64,000 bases of DNA from Butyrivibrio sp. NC2007 (GTDB lineage: Bacteria > Bacillota > Clostridia > Lachnospirales > Lachnospiraceae). The stretch covers positions 62,001 through 126,000 of the forward strand of contig NZ_ATWY01000006.1 of NCBI RefSeq assembly GCF_000421405.1. The letters run 5' to 3'. Positions 37,014 through 47,290 of the stretch are shown here, piece by piece. How positions within the stretch are numbered: the stretch's first letter is position 1; each line of letters starts with the position of its first letter. The position numbers and the translations under genes are program-made. The notes beneath the pieces are model-generated. The model was not told the DNA's origin. It was given only the letters and a program-made list of their open reading frames with translations, and ran no database searches.

Positions 37014-38297
37014 TTAGTGCCTCACAGTAGTTTTTGAAATTATCGTTCTAACCACATAGGATACAACACACAACGAAGCTCCTACAGCTATTGCAAAATG
37101 CCTGTGAGCCATGTAGAAATGGACGTAAGCATAACCATTTCCCATTCCAATTATTATTGCTAATGGCATGAGAATTAGCAAACCATACCCTATAATAGCG
37201 TCAAAGCTAAATTCATCCGATGTTGAACGGCTTTTTGATTGCTTTACTGAAACAACAACAGTGATTAAAACAACACACAAAAAGAAAAGTACATAAACAG
37301 GATTATAAATTGGCCAGAGATTTCTCATAATTCTTTCAACCAATATAGAAACAGAACCTTCACTGTGATAACCAAATATCTGACTAATCGCGTCTTCCAG
37401 GAAGTTGTAATCAGTCACAATAGTTCCTATGAGCCACTTCATAGACCATGCCACCGCATAGGCTCCAACCCAATAAATACTATTTACAACAACTGTCTTT
37501 ATAACGTTTTTCTCATCATGAACCCATATTAGCATCAAAAGTGGGATTCCCAATGTGATTCCCGGAAACGACATCATGCTAAGGAAAGCTGTAATTGCTC
37601 CTACAATTGCAAAGAAGATATTCCAACCTCCTATAATCTTATCAATTCTGTCGCCAAACAGGAGAATAACTATAATTGCCAGCAACATTGGAATATACTC
37701 GGCTGAATACTTAACCGAAATCGCCATTGTAAATGGATTAACAAAAATCATAGTAGCAATAAAAGGTACTAGAAATCTATCTAAGCCTTTCTTTGTCATC
37801 AGCCAAATAATTACAAGAAGTATTGATAGCTCCACCATGAAATTAATCATACGAACGTCACAGGCAGTGAAGAACATAAGTAACACTTTTAGAAACAACA
37901 CACTTCCATTCCAATATCTGGTATATGGGCGCTGGTCATAGTGCATATCTGTTTTCTTGGCATACTCAGCAACGCCTTCATCTCTTGGAAGATTCTCTCC
38001 ATCCGGATACCACATAAACATAGCCTTCTCGATTGGAGTTCCCTCAGAGTCCTCATTTATGGCCATTCCAAAAAGATCATATTCAGATTGCCCATCAACC
38101 TGCGTAGTAGTGTACTGCCAGTCCCATCTTGGATATAGTTCTTCAAGTGCAATCATCGGCGCACTATCTGCCACATGCTTACGCATTCCGAATGTTGGCA
38201 GGCAATAGGACAAAACAAGAAGAACACAATTTATCAATGTCAAGGCAATCACTATTCCCAGAGAACAAAAGATTGTTTTAATAGTTTTATTCTTCAT
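37014..38297 (-). CDS. Multi-pass membrane protein of polysaccharide locus
   Basis: About 427 residues from ATG 38297; ATG 38309 is an alternative, and the longer reading to 38360 overlaps the previous gene. One helix, then an outer loop of about 90 residues with acidic and aromatic residues (YPRWDWQYTTTQVDG and DQRPYTRYWNGS), then about 9 helices. This layout recurs in Lachnospiraceae sugar loci and resembles GT-C enzymes, but I do not recognise a named family. It is four bases from the Wzy-GT4 gene. Confidence 0.6.
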   Translation of the reverse strand: MKNKTIKTIFCSLGIVIALTLINCVLLVLSYCLPTFGMRKHVADSAPMIALEELYPRWDWQYTTTQVDGQSEYDLFGMAINEDSEGTPIEKAMFMWYPDGENLPRDEGVAEYAKKTDMHYDQRPYTRYWNGSVLFLKVLLMFFTACDVRMINFMVELSILLVIIWLMTKKGLDRFLVPFIATMIFVNPFTMAISVKYSAEYIPMLLAIIVILLFGDRIDKIIGGWNIFFAIVGAITAFLSMMSFPGITLGIPLLMLIWVHDEKNVIKTVVVNSIYWVGAYAVAWSMKWLIGTIVTDYNFLEDAISQIFGYHSEGSVSILVERIMRNLWPIYNPVYVLFFLCVVLITVVVSVKQSKSRSTSDEFSFDAIIGYGLLILMPLAIIIGMGNGYAYVHFYMAHRHFAIAVGASLCVVSYVVRTIISKTTVRH

Positions 38298-38319
38298 CAA
38301 AAAGCACATTCTCCCAATA

Positions 38320-39999
38320 TCACCTGTGTAAAATACATTTTTCATCATCATTAACTTCATAATGATAATTCATCGCGGTAAAATAATCAATTATCTTCGA
38401 AAGTGCCTCGTTATCTTCTAAATCTTTTATGGCTACGACCTTGTCTGGAAGCTTGTAATCATGAATATCATAATATGATCTTAATTCGTTAACATCAGCT
38501 TCAAACCTCGCCACATAAGGTGCAGCGACTACACCATCCGATACCATATATAAAAACGGACTCATCGGTAGAATAAGAACTGATTCCTTTTCATCTATTG
38601 CAGCATCTCTAATAATATTGCATAACCTATAGTATTCGTTAGCATTATCACCGGTTGTGTATATGCCCTTGGCTATTCCTGAAGTAATTCTGGTATTTAG
38701 CTCCGTAATGCCTTCGTCTCCCCAGATAAATGTCATTCTTAAGATGAAAAGAGATAAAAGAAAGACAGCAATCGTTATCTTGGGAATAATACTTTGAATG
38801 AAGTGCTCATGCAATAATTCTTTTTGATAAAATCTTATATTTATTTGGATAGCGGCCAATGCTGAGACAATAAACATGGCTGACATGGACAGCATCTCAG
38901 TATTAGTAGCCAGATAGTCACAGAGAGCAAATAAGAATCCGGCTATCAACCAGATGATTTCATCACTATAATCTTTTAATGGGATTTTCCAAATAACAAG
39001 AAGAATAACCGTCTCAAGTCCCCAAAAGAACATGGGAACAATCATAAGGTTTATGGATACACTGCCATAAACAAATGCAAATCTTAAAGTCGTATATATG
39101 ATTGCAGCACTAGTCAGCATGTAAGCCAAGCCTTTTTTCATTCCCGCATCTGATAATTTCTTCTTTGCAACTATAATAATATCTATAAAAGCCAATGGAA
39201 GCCAGGCTCTCCAATAAATCCTGATGATCTGGTATTGACTTCTTATCAGTTTAAATAGGAGTCCCTCATTATGCTCTGCATCATTTAATATGTATCCGAT
39301 ATTACCAGTGTATTCCTGGAACGAGCCTCTTGTAAGAATATTTACGCAAAACGGAATAAACAATATCATTATTCCCAGGCTCAACCATAATAAACGCTTT
39401 AGGCAAAACAGCTTGTTTTCTTTTCTTTTTATCAGCATCACAATTGTGACAAAAACATACAAAAAATAAATTCCTGCCACATAAGGTATAGATACCGCCG
39501 CAAAAGCAAGCGATACTCCTGCAAGGACATCTGTGGTTTTCTTATCCTTCTTTAAAAAAAGTGTCAGAAAAACAAGAAATCCACCTATAGAAACTGTATT
39601 GTAGCTATTGCTCATTATCCCGTACGGTGTTGATAATAAATACGCTAATACACAAACTCTGGAGCAGCTGTCTTTCCACCCCATTGCAAACAATAGTATT
39701 CCGGCAATAGCAAACTGAAAGCACACATATATCATCCTCAATTGGATCACGCTTATACCATTAATTGGTAAGAAACCTACGATTCGAGAAATCACAAAGC
39801 CAAGCATCATTGTAGGCGTATGCCAATCGTCAATAAAAAGCCTGTCGCCGGATAAATATCTTTTTACTGCGGCAGGCTGAGCGAATTCATCTGAAAAGGT
39901 CAATCCCAGGCCATAAAAACACCTGAACACCAATGCTATAACAATAACAATTATGCAAAGTAGAAATGCATAATCCCTCCCCCTAAGTTTATTATTCAT
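38320..39999 (-). CDS. Multi-pass membrane GT-C-like glycosyltransferase candidate
   Basis: 559 residues, about 12 membrane helices. The first outer loop has LTFSDEFAQPAAVKRYLSGD and FIDDWHTPTMMLG, an acidic pair in the GT-C position followed by a short re-entrant block. A soluble outer domain of about 110 residues ends the protein. It overlaps the next gene if that gene used its longest reading. Donor and acceptor unknown. Confidence 0.68.
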   Translation of the reverse strand: MNNKLRGRDYAFLLCIIVIVIALVFRCFYGLGLTFSDEFAQPAAVKRYLSGDRLFIDDWHTPTMMLGFVISRIVGFLPINGISVIQLRMIYVCFQFAIAGILLFAMGWKDSCSRVCVLAYLLSTPYGIMSNSYNTVSIGGFLVFLTLFLKKDKKTTDVLAGVSLAFAAVSIPYVAGIYFLYVFVTIVMLIKRKENKLFCLKRLLWLSLGIMILFIPFCVNILTRGSFQEYTGNIGYILNDAEHNEGLLFKLIRSQYQIIRIYWRAWLPLAFIDIIIVAKKKLSDAGMKKGLAYMLTSAAIIYTTLRFAFVYGSVSINLMIVPMFFWGLETVILLVIWKIPLKDYSDEIIWLIAGFLFALCDYLATNTEMLSMSAMFIVSALAAIQINIRFYQKELLHEHFIQSIIPKITIAVFLLSLFILRMTFIWGDEGITELNTRITSGIAKGIYTTGDNANEYYRLCNIIRDAAIDEKESVLILPMSPFLYMVSDGVVAAPYVARFEADVNELRSYYDIHDYKLPDKVVAIKDLEDNEALSKIIDYFTAMNYHYEVNDDEKCILHR

Positions 40000-40021
40000 A
40001 CAAGTACTCTCTTCTCTATTC

Positions 40022-40834
40022 TTATTCCGGAATTATAAACGGATTAGGAACTTTTCTATTGAAATCTTCCATGGATCTTATATTTCTGTCTCTTGTAGAA
40101 TACCATATCTGAGGATACGTACTCCTCTCAAGAACATCTTTAGTCCATTTTGATTCATCATTTCCCCACTGTGACGGATCTCTGTACTCCTTTATACCAT
40201 GCTTTTTAGATATAAGACTTAACAGTGACTGATCGTGCCTGTGATCAATAAATTCGGGATAGTTGTCTTTCCCCATTCTATTCCTGCTGTCGGTGATCAT
40301 TCTGAAGTCGCAGCAAGCACTCAACCACTCCTCGACAAAACTTATTGACTCATCATTCTTTTTCAGTACTATATAACCTCCTATTCTCTGATTTGTGTCA
40401 GTATACTTAAGCTCATCTGCGTTTAAAAGAATAAACGCATCTCGTTTTGTATATATCTTTTCAATCAAAGATAGTGAAAACACCAGAACAGAGCTGTTTT
40501 CACGTTTCATCGTGTCAATCAGACTATATATATTATTAACATACACTGATCCACCATCAGAGTATATAAGATAGTCCCCATCTTTCATCTGCTTAAGAGT
40601 CTGCAAAATCACATAAGGCTTCCAGACCCAAAAACCGGCGCCTCTCCACCTTAGTCTCTTACCAGATCTAGCAAAGTATACTCGCCAATTCTTAAGTTTA
40701 AAGGATAACGGAAGTTTCTCCGGACCATACAATATAGTATTGTCTGCACCATGTAATTTTGCTGATTCCAGGTTAACCTTGGCAGTGTCTCTATATTTCC
40801 TATCACCGTAGCTGATACAAGTTATCATTAGCAA
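40022..40834 (-). CDS. Putative GT8/GT32-like glycosyltransferase
   Basis: 270 residues, soluble. RWRGAGFWVWKPYVILQTLKQM followed by DYLIYSDGGSVYVN (metal site S-D-G-G) and a C-terminal HRHDQSLLSLI (conserved His-x-His-Asp-Gln) match the capsule-type proteins that carry a GT-A fold of the GT8/GT32 sort. A role in repeat-unit assembly is likely; the sugar is not known. It sits between two GT-C genes. Confidence 0.7.
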   Translation of the reverse strand: MLMITCISYGDRKYRDTAKVNLESAKLHGADNTILYGPEKLPLSFKLKNWRVYFARSGKRLRWRGAGFWVWKPYVILQTLKQMKDGDYLIYSDGGSVYVNNIYSLIDTMKRENSSVLVFSLSLIEKIYTKRDAFILLNADELKYTDTNQRIGGYIVLKKNDESISFVEEWLSACCDFRMITDSRNRMGKDNYPEFIDHRHDQSLLSLISKKHGIKEYRDPSQWGNDESKWTKDVLERSTYPQIWYSTRDRNIRSMEDFNRKVPNPFIIPE

Positions 40835-40873
40835 ATCCTCAGTCCATGTATAAGTATTAGTATTTGTTCCTGC

Positions 40874-42511
40874 TCACTTCTGGCGAACCGCTGAATGTAC
40901 GTTGAATTGATATGTATCGCCTAGCCATTCAACCTTATAGCCTTCTTCTTCCAAAAGGTCAAGCACATCCTGCTTATCCACACCATGATACCCGACAAGG
41001 AGCATATTATCTCTAAGCTGAGCTCTCAAATGCTCTATTGAACCATCAATATCTTTTGTATATGCATAGAATTCAGCATTCTCATCTGCCATCAGCGCCG
41101 CCTGATAAGTAATGAATGTAGTGTGGGCACCCGAATATAAGAGTAACGAATCAGCATTATACTTGCGTATCCTTTCAAGGTTCTCCCTGTCTCCGGTATA
41201 CTTGTTGTCAACTTTACCCTTGATATTGACACTGAGTACTTCCAAAATAATAAGTGCAACAACCAGAAAATACTTGAGTTTTTCTTTTCTAATAGCGCAA
41301 AAAACCACATAAATAACTATAATAGCTAATTCCGGAAAGACAAAGGAAATATATCTTACCTGCTCATATAAACCAAATATTGTAAAAAAGGCTATATAAG
41401 CCATAGTTCCACCTATAATAGCAAGAATAAACGGCGAAAAATAGTCATCATTTTCATCCGATTCTTTATTGGCCTTAGCTACTCGTAATATCATCGCGAC
41501 TATGACAACTACGATAACCGCAAGCATAACAAAAAAACTTCCAAATACGTATTTACCAAAAATAAAAGCCATATCCGATATTCTTCCCGGTAAATACAAA
41601 AGCCTAAATCCAGCAATTTCATCTAATGTAGAAGCAAGTGCCCCCTCTGACCCCGCATATACATTTTCAAAATCGAACAATATATTTAGGTATTCTGTTC
41701 GAGTTGCCAAGTAAAATAATCCACCGCCATATACAGGTATAGCGTAAAGGAATCCTTCTTTAACTCCTTTTTTTATGAACAATACTACGGAAAAAGAGAT
41801 TACAAAGAAAGCAGCATAAATTATCGAATACTGCGCATCATTATATGCCAATAGTAACGACACACCCATTAGTATCAGCAACATAATCCTCTTTGCATAC
41901 CCTCTGATATCATATTTATCATCATCAAAATATACTAAATGAAGATATGTAAAAAGGCTGACCAAAAGCGTTGCCAACATATAAAATCTTACAAAAATCG
42001 TCATTGAAATACACATGCTGCTAAATCCATAGAAAGCACATGCTGCAATTGAAAAAGCCTGATTATTCGATAACCGTTGACACAATTTGAATACCACAAA
42101 CTGATTTAATACAAAGAAAATAATATTCAAAATAATAGAAGGCCATATTGATAATTCCCCGGGAGAAAGAATAGTCTCTGCCAGATTAAGAAAAACAGGA
42201 TAATTATGTCTCGTAAAAATTTTTTTAATAGTATCAATAATTGGGTCGTTGATTACTGACTCTTCTTTTGTGACAACAAGAGTTTCCTGCACTCTTGAAA
42301 GCGGCAACCACTTTTCGAACCCATACCATTCCTCATCAGTAATATAGTGATCATATGTTGTAGAATTTGAGGCATAATGAGCTTTCTCAAGTGTAAAGTA
42401 CTCATCCCAGTACAAATTCTCTTTATGTGCCCCCCAATATATGATTATCATTACTTGGATAAATGTAATGATTGATAATAACACCCATTTATTTCTATCA
42501 GTAATTCTCAT
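40874..42511 (-). CDS. Multi-pass membrane GT-C (GT39-like) glycosyltransferase candidate
   Basis: 545 residues, about 12 helices. The first outer loop shows WGAHKENLYWDEYFTLEKAHY, with the Asp-Glu pair typical of GT39/ArnT-like catalytic loops. A C-terminal outer domain of about 110 residues (YKVEWLGDTYQFNVHSAV at the end) follows. It is the first intact gene after the IS remnant, with only about 30 bases between its start and a hairpin. Expected to use a polyprenyl-phosphate sugar at the outer face. Confidence 0.75.
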   Translation of the reverse strand: MRITDRNKWVLLSIITFIQVMIIIYWGAHKENLYWDEYFTLEKAHYASNSTTYDHYITDEEWYGFEKWLPLSRVQETLVVTKEESVINDPIIDTIKKIFTRHNYPVFLNLAETILSPGELSIWPSIILNIIFFVLNQFVVFKLCQRLSNNQAFSIAACAFYGFSSMCISMTIFVRFYMLATLLVSLFTYLHLVYFDDDKYDIRGYAKRIMLLILMGVSLLLAYNDAQYSIIYAAFFVISFSVVLFIKKGVKEGFLYAIPVYGGGLFYLATRTEYLNILFDFENVYAGSEGALASTLDEIAGFRLLYLPGRISDMAFIFGKYVFGSFFVMLAVIVVVIVAMILRVAKANKESDENDDYFSPFILAIIGGTMAYIAFFTIFGLYEQVRYISFVFPELAIIVIYVVFCAIRKEKLKYFLVVALIILEVLSVNIKGKVDNKYTGDRENLERIRKYNADSLLLYSGAHTTFITYQAALMADENAEFYAYTKDIDGSIEHLRAQLRDNMLLVGYHGVDKQDVLDLLEEEGYKVEWLGDTYQFNVHSAVRQK

Positions 42512-42558
42512 ACAAATCCATTTTCTTTCTATTTCTTACTTAGTGTATGCTCAGCAAC

Positions 42559-42576
42559 CGGCTGTTTTTTCAGCCG
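42559..42576. repeat. Short hairpin at the downstream edge of the IS remnant
   Basis: CGGCTG at 42559-42564 pairs with CAGCCG at 42571-42576 around a T6 loop. It lies at the end of the transposase remains, so it may be an IS end or a weak terminator; no T-run follows on the minus strand. Confidence 0.5.
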
Positions 42577-43490
42577 ACGCTTTCGCATAAAATATAACAA
42601 CAATTGTACCTTGAAATAATCAAAATCAATTTTTTGAATAAAGAAAGCCTTAGCAGGCTATCCAGGTTCATTGAGATGATTGACAGCACAATCGAGCTGC
42701 GTGTGGTATCTTCACGCTTTGTCATGATAAGGCCTAGCCCATGGCTGTGCTTTGACAATCCGAACTTACGCTCAACTTCGATTCTGTCTACACTGTCAAT
42801 GTACTCTGTGCGCTTGTCTATAACAGCATTCTTGCCAGGCCTTCCAAGGCCATCTTCAACACTAAGATCAAGCTTGGCTCCAAACTCTGTAGGCGATTTG
42901 CTTTTCCTCTGACAATAGGCCTGATGTATGACTGCGAGATGTTTACAATCCTGTTCTCAACGGTATGAATCTTGTTGTCATACATGTACTGCTGCTGTTC
43001 AACAAGCTTATCAAGTGCTTCAAGAAGTGCTGCCTGTTTTTCGTTGTGTGTGTATCCATAACCTGCGAGCCAGTCGATATAACCTCTGTCACGGCGTATG
43101 TACTGCAGCTGTTTCTTCAGTGCTTTGCGAATCTTTTTTAGCAGAACGTTTCTTACTCTTGGCAAGAGAAAGGTAATCTTTTCTGGCGTTTTTCCTGTAC
43201 ATCCTTGGTCTTTTGAGGTTGTACACATAGCAGATAGAGATGATGATCTCTTCAAGGTTTTCTCTTGCTTCATTCAAGAGATTAACATCTTGAGGAAAGG
43301 CTATATTCTGAGGAGCGCAGCTGGCATCAATGATGAGTGTTCCATCATTATCATTGCCTGCATCGTCATGATTATCAGAGTTATCTCCATTACTATCAGG
43401 AGGAGTGTTGTCATCGTCATGCTTATTGTTCTTGATGATCATTTCATTGATCTCGGCAAGCTTTTCATCCGTAAAGCGCTTCTTTATACA
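42570..43490 (-). pseudogene. Decayed transposase (IS1182/IS5-like)
   Basis: Transposase sequence is readable across three frames. First GTLIIDASCAPQNIAFPQD and LNEARENLEEIIISICYVYN, then after a frameshift near 43110-43150 KALKKQLQYIRRDRGYIDWL, and after another near 42900 KSPTEFGAKLDLSVEDGLGR leading to SKHSHGLGLIMTKREDTTRS and the end of the gene near 42590. The N-terminal third is missing and a block between SVED and GRPGKN appears deleted. The motifs fit the IS1182-type IS5-superfamily transposases. It replaced the 3' half of a TPP enzyme gene and cannot move by itself. Confidence 0.85.
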
Positions 43491-44469
43491 TAGATTTCCC
43501 TCAAGATCATCATATCCTTCCAATAGTTCTTTTGCCTCAAAACATTTTTTATTCCATATATCAAAAGAAGGTATATCCTCCTCCAACAATCGTTCCATAA
43601 AGTCCTTTGCATCCAAAGGATATACTTCTTCATCATCTTTTATCTGTCGTCCCAGTTCGTACTGATCAATATCTACTCGAACAAGCTTAGCATTGGGAGC
43701 AAATAATTCTTTTTTGTGTCCGATTTGTCTGAGTCCTAATCTTGCCCCAACGGAAATAACAAAATCGCACTCATTGAGTATCATATTGGCAACACGATTA
43801 CCATAGGTTCCAATAAATCCAATTCTATACTTATCCTGTACCAAATCGACAGCGTTCATTGTCGTCAATGCGGGAATCTTTGTCTTCTCTATAAAATCAT
43901 ATACTAAATGTGATGCCCCGGCTGATCTTACTCCGTTACCTATAAGCAATACCGGCTTTTTGGATGTCAAATGGAAAATCAATCAGAACTCCCCCCTTTC
44001 TTCCAGTAGTCGCTAGGTTATATGCTCTGGAAACAATATCAGGAAATGAATCAGCATGATTAGGAGAAACGGAATATTTGGTAATATGTTTGGTCATAGA
44101 AACTATTTCCATTTCCTGAAATCCATTTTGCCTAACCCCTGAATACCCCCGCTGTTCATTGGTCGGAACATTACCGCAAATTCCCATAAGGGGCACACCA
44201 TCGAACCATGCATCCGCCAATCCGCCAAAAGCATTTACTGCGCCAGGTCCTGAAGTGGTAAAATATACGCCTAAATGTCCATTCATTCTGGCATATCCAT
44301 CAGCAGCATAAGCACATCCCTGCTCGTTATAGCAGACATGTACATTTATCTCATTTTTTCTGGCGTAAAGAGCATCCATGAACGGAACTATATATCCCCC
44401 GGAAAATCCAAAAACATCTTTGACACCCTTTTTTATTAGAAAATCTACTAAGTACTCAGAACAATTCAT
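43490..44469 (-). pseudogene. Thiamine-diphosphate enzyme (acetolactate-synthase-like), disrupted
   Basis: The first 177 residues (44469-43936) are a good TPP-binding N-domain: VFGFSGGYIVPFMDALYARK and catalytic Glu49 in CYNEQGCAYAADGYARM, ending at GVLIDFPFDIQ. The central domain continues in another frame from 43982 (SKKPVLLIGNGVRSAG to FDIWNKKCFEAKELL), with the usual linker of about 40-60 residues lost. Near 43490 the reading passes into transposase sequence and the C-terminal TPP domain is absent. So two events, a deletion/frameshift and an IS-linked truncation, inactivated it. Its neighbours (aldolase, cytidylyltransferase) suggest it once helped make a keto or branched sugar. Confidence 0.85.
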
Positions 44470-44481
44470 AAGATATCCTTT

Positions 44482-45510
44482 TTATTTTGAGATATACTGT
44501 TTATACGCTTCGTCTAGAATAGTGAAATCGCTTTTCGAATAACTGCTTCCGTATCTTGTCCTCTGCGGAACTGTCATCTCGCCGAGCACCTCATACATCT
44601 GCTTAGCCGAGCATGAGTAATTCTTCCTAAGATGATATACATTATCAACGTGAGCATGCTTAGTTCCACAGACATACATCGGTAGATCATAACCCCATTT
44701 AACAGAATCTGTCAGCGGGATAATGTACCGTTCAATTGTATCAATCAACGCAGCAATATTATAATTCTTATTAAACTTCTTGTTCAGATAATCAGCAAGT
44801 AGTTCCGTACGTGCGTTACCAGCGCCTCTTCCCATTCCAAACAATGAGCCATCCACGCTGACATCTCTTCCGCTTTCAGCGGCCAATGTAATAAGCTCTT
44901 CTGCTAAAGCACATGATAATCCAAGATTATCATGGGAATGAAGACCAATAATTATTCTTTTGTCCAGCAGTTCATCGAACTGTTTGAATATCTCTTTCAG
45001 ATCATCGATATACATTGCCCCGAATGTATCGACAATTGAAAAAGCTGCCGGCAAAACTTTATTTACTTTCTTTATCAGTTCTTCCCTTTCAGAAGCAGTA
45101 TAGCTGATCGTATCCATTGGGTTAAACTGTACAAGATAGCCTTTTTTCATAGCTCCTTCGCAAAATGTCAGAGAAGCATCTATTTCATGCTTAGCAAAAG
45201 ATATTCTAAGCCATTTAAAAGATCTTTCATCATATGTATTCAGATTTTCCAATGAATATCTGCTATTATCGCAAAAACCCAGATAATGTGTATTGAGATT
45301 GTCAGTTGGCAGATACTTTATCACATCAGTTGAATCATGATAGACCAATGACTCACCTGCACTATTATTCTGTAAAAAGCCTGTTTCTACAAAGTCAATT
45401 CCGGCATCTACAAGCCCCTGGATTATGCCTTTAATATACGCCGGGTCCGAGTTCTTGTTTAGCAAATATCCGCCATCCCTGATAGTGCAATCGGTTATAA
45501 ATACACTCAT
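44482..45510 (-). CDS. DRE-TIM metallolyase, 4-hydroxy-2-oxovalerate-aldolase-like
   Basis: 342 residues, one TIM barrel. DCTIRDGGYLLN near the start gives the Arg-Asp pair; GLHSHDNLGLSCALAEELI gives the His-x-His metal ligands plus Asn; DGSLFGMGRGAGNARTELL is the DmpG-type C-terminal barrel motif. Family knowledge: DmpG-like members cleave or form 4-hydroxy-2-keto acids from pyruvate and an aldehyde with a divalent metal. The stop and start overlap with the cytidylyltransferase gene upstream (ATGA). Inference: it makes a 2-keto-3-deoxy acid that the next enzyme activates with CMP. It lacks the partner aldehyde dehydrogenase of catabolic operons. Confidence 0.85.
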   Translation of the reverse strand: MSVFITDCTIRDGGYLLNKNSDPAYIKGIIQGLVDAGIDFVETGFLQNNSAGESLVYHDSTDVIKYLPTDNLNTHYLGFCDNSRYSLENLNTYDERSFKWLRISFAKHEIDASLTFCEGAMKKGYLVQFNPMDTISYTASEREELIKKVNKVLPAAFSIVDTFGAMYIDDLKEIFKQFDELLDKRIIIGLHSHDNLGLSCALAEELITLAAESGRDVSVDGSLFGMGRGAGNARTELLADYLNKKFNKNYNIAALIDTIERYIIPLTDSVKWGYDLPMYVCGTKHAHVDNVYHLRKNYSCSAKQMYEVLGEMTVPQRTRYGSSYSKSDFTILDEAYKQYISK

Positions 45511-46160
45511 CTTTTCAAAATCTCCTTGTATATGGCATTACAGATCTCAAAATCCTCCGGATAATCAATATCCATTGCTTCAATCTTGCCGACCTCTTTG
45601 ATATATGGTTTCTGGCCTAAACGTCTGTTATTACGAATAAAACTATCTTTTGTAAACACGTAAGCAATTGATGTCTCACCATAGATATCAGGCAGATCCT
45701 GAGTCCGTGGGAAGTGATCCGGATCAAAGTTTATAGGCTTTCCATTTTCCCATAAAAATGTCTTGATATTCTCAGCACAAAAGGCGCTATCATATTCCCC
45801 ACTTGCCACATGTTGAATCAGATCATCTATCGTCTCTGATTTAGCAAAAGGAGATGTTGTATGTGCGTTGACATAGATATCCGCGTCTATGGTATTCATA
45901 AACTCTCGAATAAAATCATTGGCATTAATGTTGTCACCATCGAGATATTCGGGTCTTTTTAAGAAATTCACTCCCGGAAGCAAATACTCAACAATTGCTT
46001 CGTTAGAACAATAAACATATACTTCATCAATACTCTTACAGTCAAGGCATGCTCTTTGTATAAAATGTATTAATGGAGTTCCATCAAAGAATGGTTTTAT
46101 ATTCTTATTATGAACTCGTTTACTATTCATTTTAATTGGAATAAGTGCAACGGTTTTCAT
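45507..46160 (-). CDS. CMP-ketosugar cytidylyltransferase (NeuA/PseF-like)
   Basis: 217 residues. VALIPIKMNSKRVHNKNIKPF is the CTP-binding P-loop of the acylneuraminate cytidylyltransferase family; NAHTTSPFAKSETIDDLI and IEAMDIDYPEDF supply the substrate and metal-binding Asp-x-Asp. It activates a 2-keto-3-deoxy sugar acid as its CMP form. It sits one base from the sialyltransferase-like gene and overlaps the aldolase gene, so the three look like one pathway. No NeuB-type synthase is present. Confidence 0.85.
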   Translation of the reverse strand: MKTVALIPIKMNSKRVHNKNIKPFFDGTPLIHFIQRACLDCKSIDEVYVYCSNEAIVEYLLPGVNFLKRPEYLDGDNINANDFIREFMNTIDADIYVNAHTTSPFAKSETIDDLIQHVASGEYDSAFCAENIKTFLWENGKPINFDPDHFPRTQDLPDIYGETSIAYVFTKDSFIRNNRRLGQKPYIKEVGKIEAMDIDYPEDFEICNAIYKEILKR

Positions 46161-46161
46161 A

Positions 46162-47283
46162 TTATTTTTTTAACACCTCATACAGTTCATTTTCAGAGTT
46201 AATCACAATAGTATCTAATGCGTTGCCGCTCAAATGTGCCTTTTCAATCGTAGCTCCTACACTGTTATGACAATACTCACTAAATGTGGGCGTCATCTTT
46301 CTAATAAGTGGATATAAATAAAAAGCTGTAATGCCTATGTTTGAGAAAAGTTCAGCATTTACAATACTTGCTGAAGCAACAGTCAAAAAGACATTATCGT
46401 AAAAGCTATTGGTCAGCTGTATGGCCTCCCAACATACATTGCTGGACTCCATAACACGTATTCCTGCATTTTCAATTATGCCTCTTTTGTCTCTTGGATG
46501 AAGTTTTACAATGATATTGTCTTTACCAACTATTTCCGCAACCTTTATTATTAAATCTGTCTCACCTTCTCCGAACCCATCAAATTCTAAAGATGATGCC
46601 ATAAAAATATACCGTGGAAGATCAATAAGTTTAGGAGTTGAAAGCACCTTGCTTACAACATCAATGTATTCCGTGTCATTAGGCGAAAGCACTGGTAATT
46701 CATGAATAACTCTACTGCAATCATCATCTGTCATGTCAGGAAACTGAACATATACATCTCCGGTATACGGATAATGTACCCATTTATGAAAGACTTTCCG
46801 TCCTTTGCGTAGTACTTTTTCCCTAAAACATACTGGTGGCTTGAGTTCTCCGTTGCGAAGATAAGTATATGTAAATACGCTCTCCATAAATGCAACACAA
46901 TTCACTTCTTTGCCTTTAGAAAGCATGAGATCGTATATTCCATAAAACCATGGACAGTAGTTGTAATACCATACCTCGTCATAATCGCTATTCTTTAATT
47001 CGCTTTCTCTTATATAGCTTATCCGGTCACCATGTCCGATTATCATAAAAAACAATTCACATATTTTTCTTATTCGATTTCCTTTAGGTGCTGTTTCATT
47101 CAATAATATGACATTTCTATACAAACTCGATTCGATGAGCTTTTGTCTTAGTTTTTCACATCCCACTATACTTCTGAACAGTAGAATATCCGTTTCATCA
47201 GTGCCAGTGTTCCAAAAACGCATCTGAAAAAACAGCGCCATCATTAACTGAAAGGGATTGCCTACTATGATTAAACGCTTCAT
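46162..47283 (-). CDS. Sialyltransferase-like enzyme (GT52/polysialyltransferase type)
   Basis: 373 residues, two Rossmann-like halves. IIVGNPFQLMMALFFQ opens the N-domain; VKLHPRDKRGII gives the His-Pro motif, and VFLTVASASIVNAELF the Ser/Ala-Ser motif typical of bacterial sialyltransferases of the GT52 and capsule polysialyltransferase groups, which bind CMP through these residues. Flanking CMP-ketosugar synthetases support a CMP-activated donor. Exact family and sugar remain inference. Confidence 0.7.
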   Translation of the reverse strand: MKRLIIVGNPFQLMMALFFQMRFWNTGTDETDILLFRSIVGCEKLRQKLIESSLYRNVILLNETAPKGNRIRKICELFFMIIGHGDRISYIRESELKNSDYDEVWYYNYCPWFYGIYDLMLSKGKEVNCVAFMESVFTYTYLRNGELKPPVCFREKVLRKGRKVFHKWVHYPYTGDVYVQFPDMTDDDCSRVIHELPVLSPNDTEYIDVVSKVLSTPKLIDLPRYIFMASSLEFDGFGEGETDLIIKVAEIVGKDNIIVKLHPRDKRGIIENAGIRVMESSNVCWEAIQLTNSFYDNVFLTVASASIVNAELFSNIGITAFYLYPLIRKMTPTFSEYCHNSVGATIEKAHLSGNALDTIVINSENELYEVLKK

Positions 47284-47290
47284 ATTTAGT

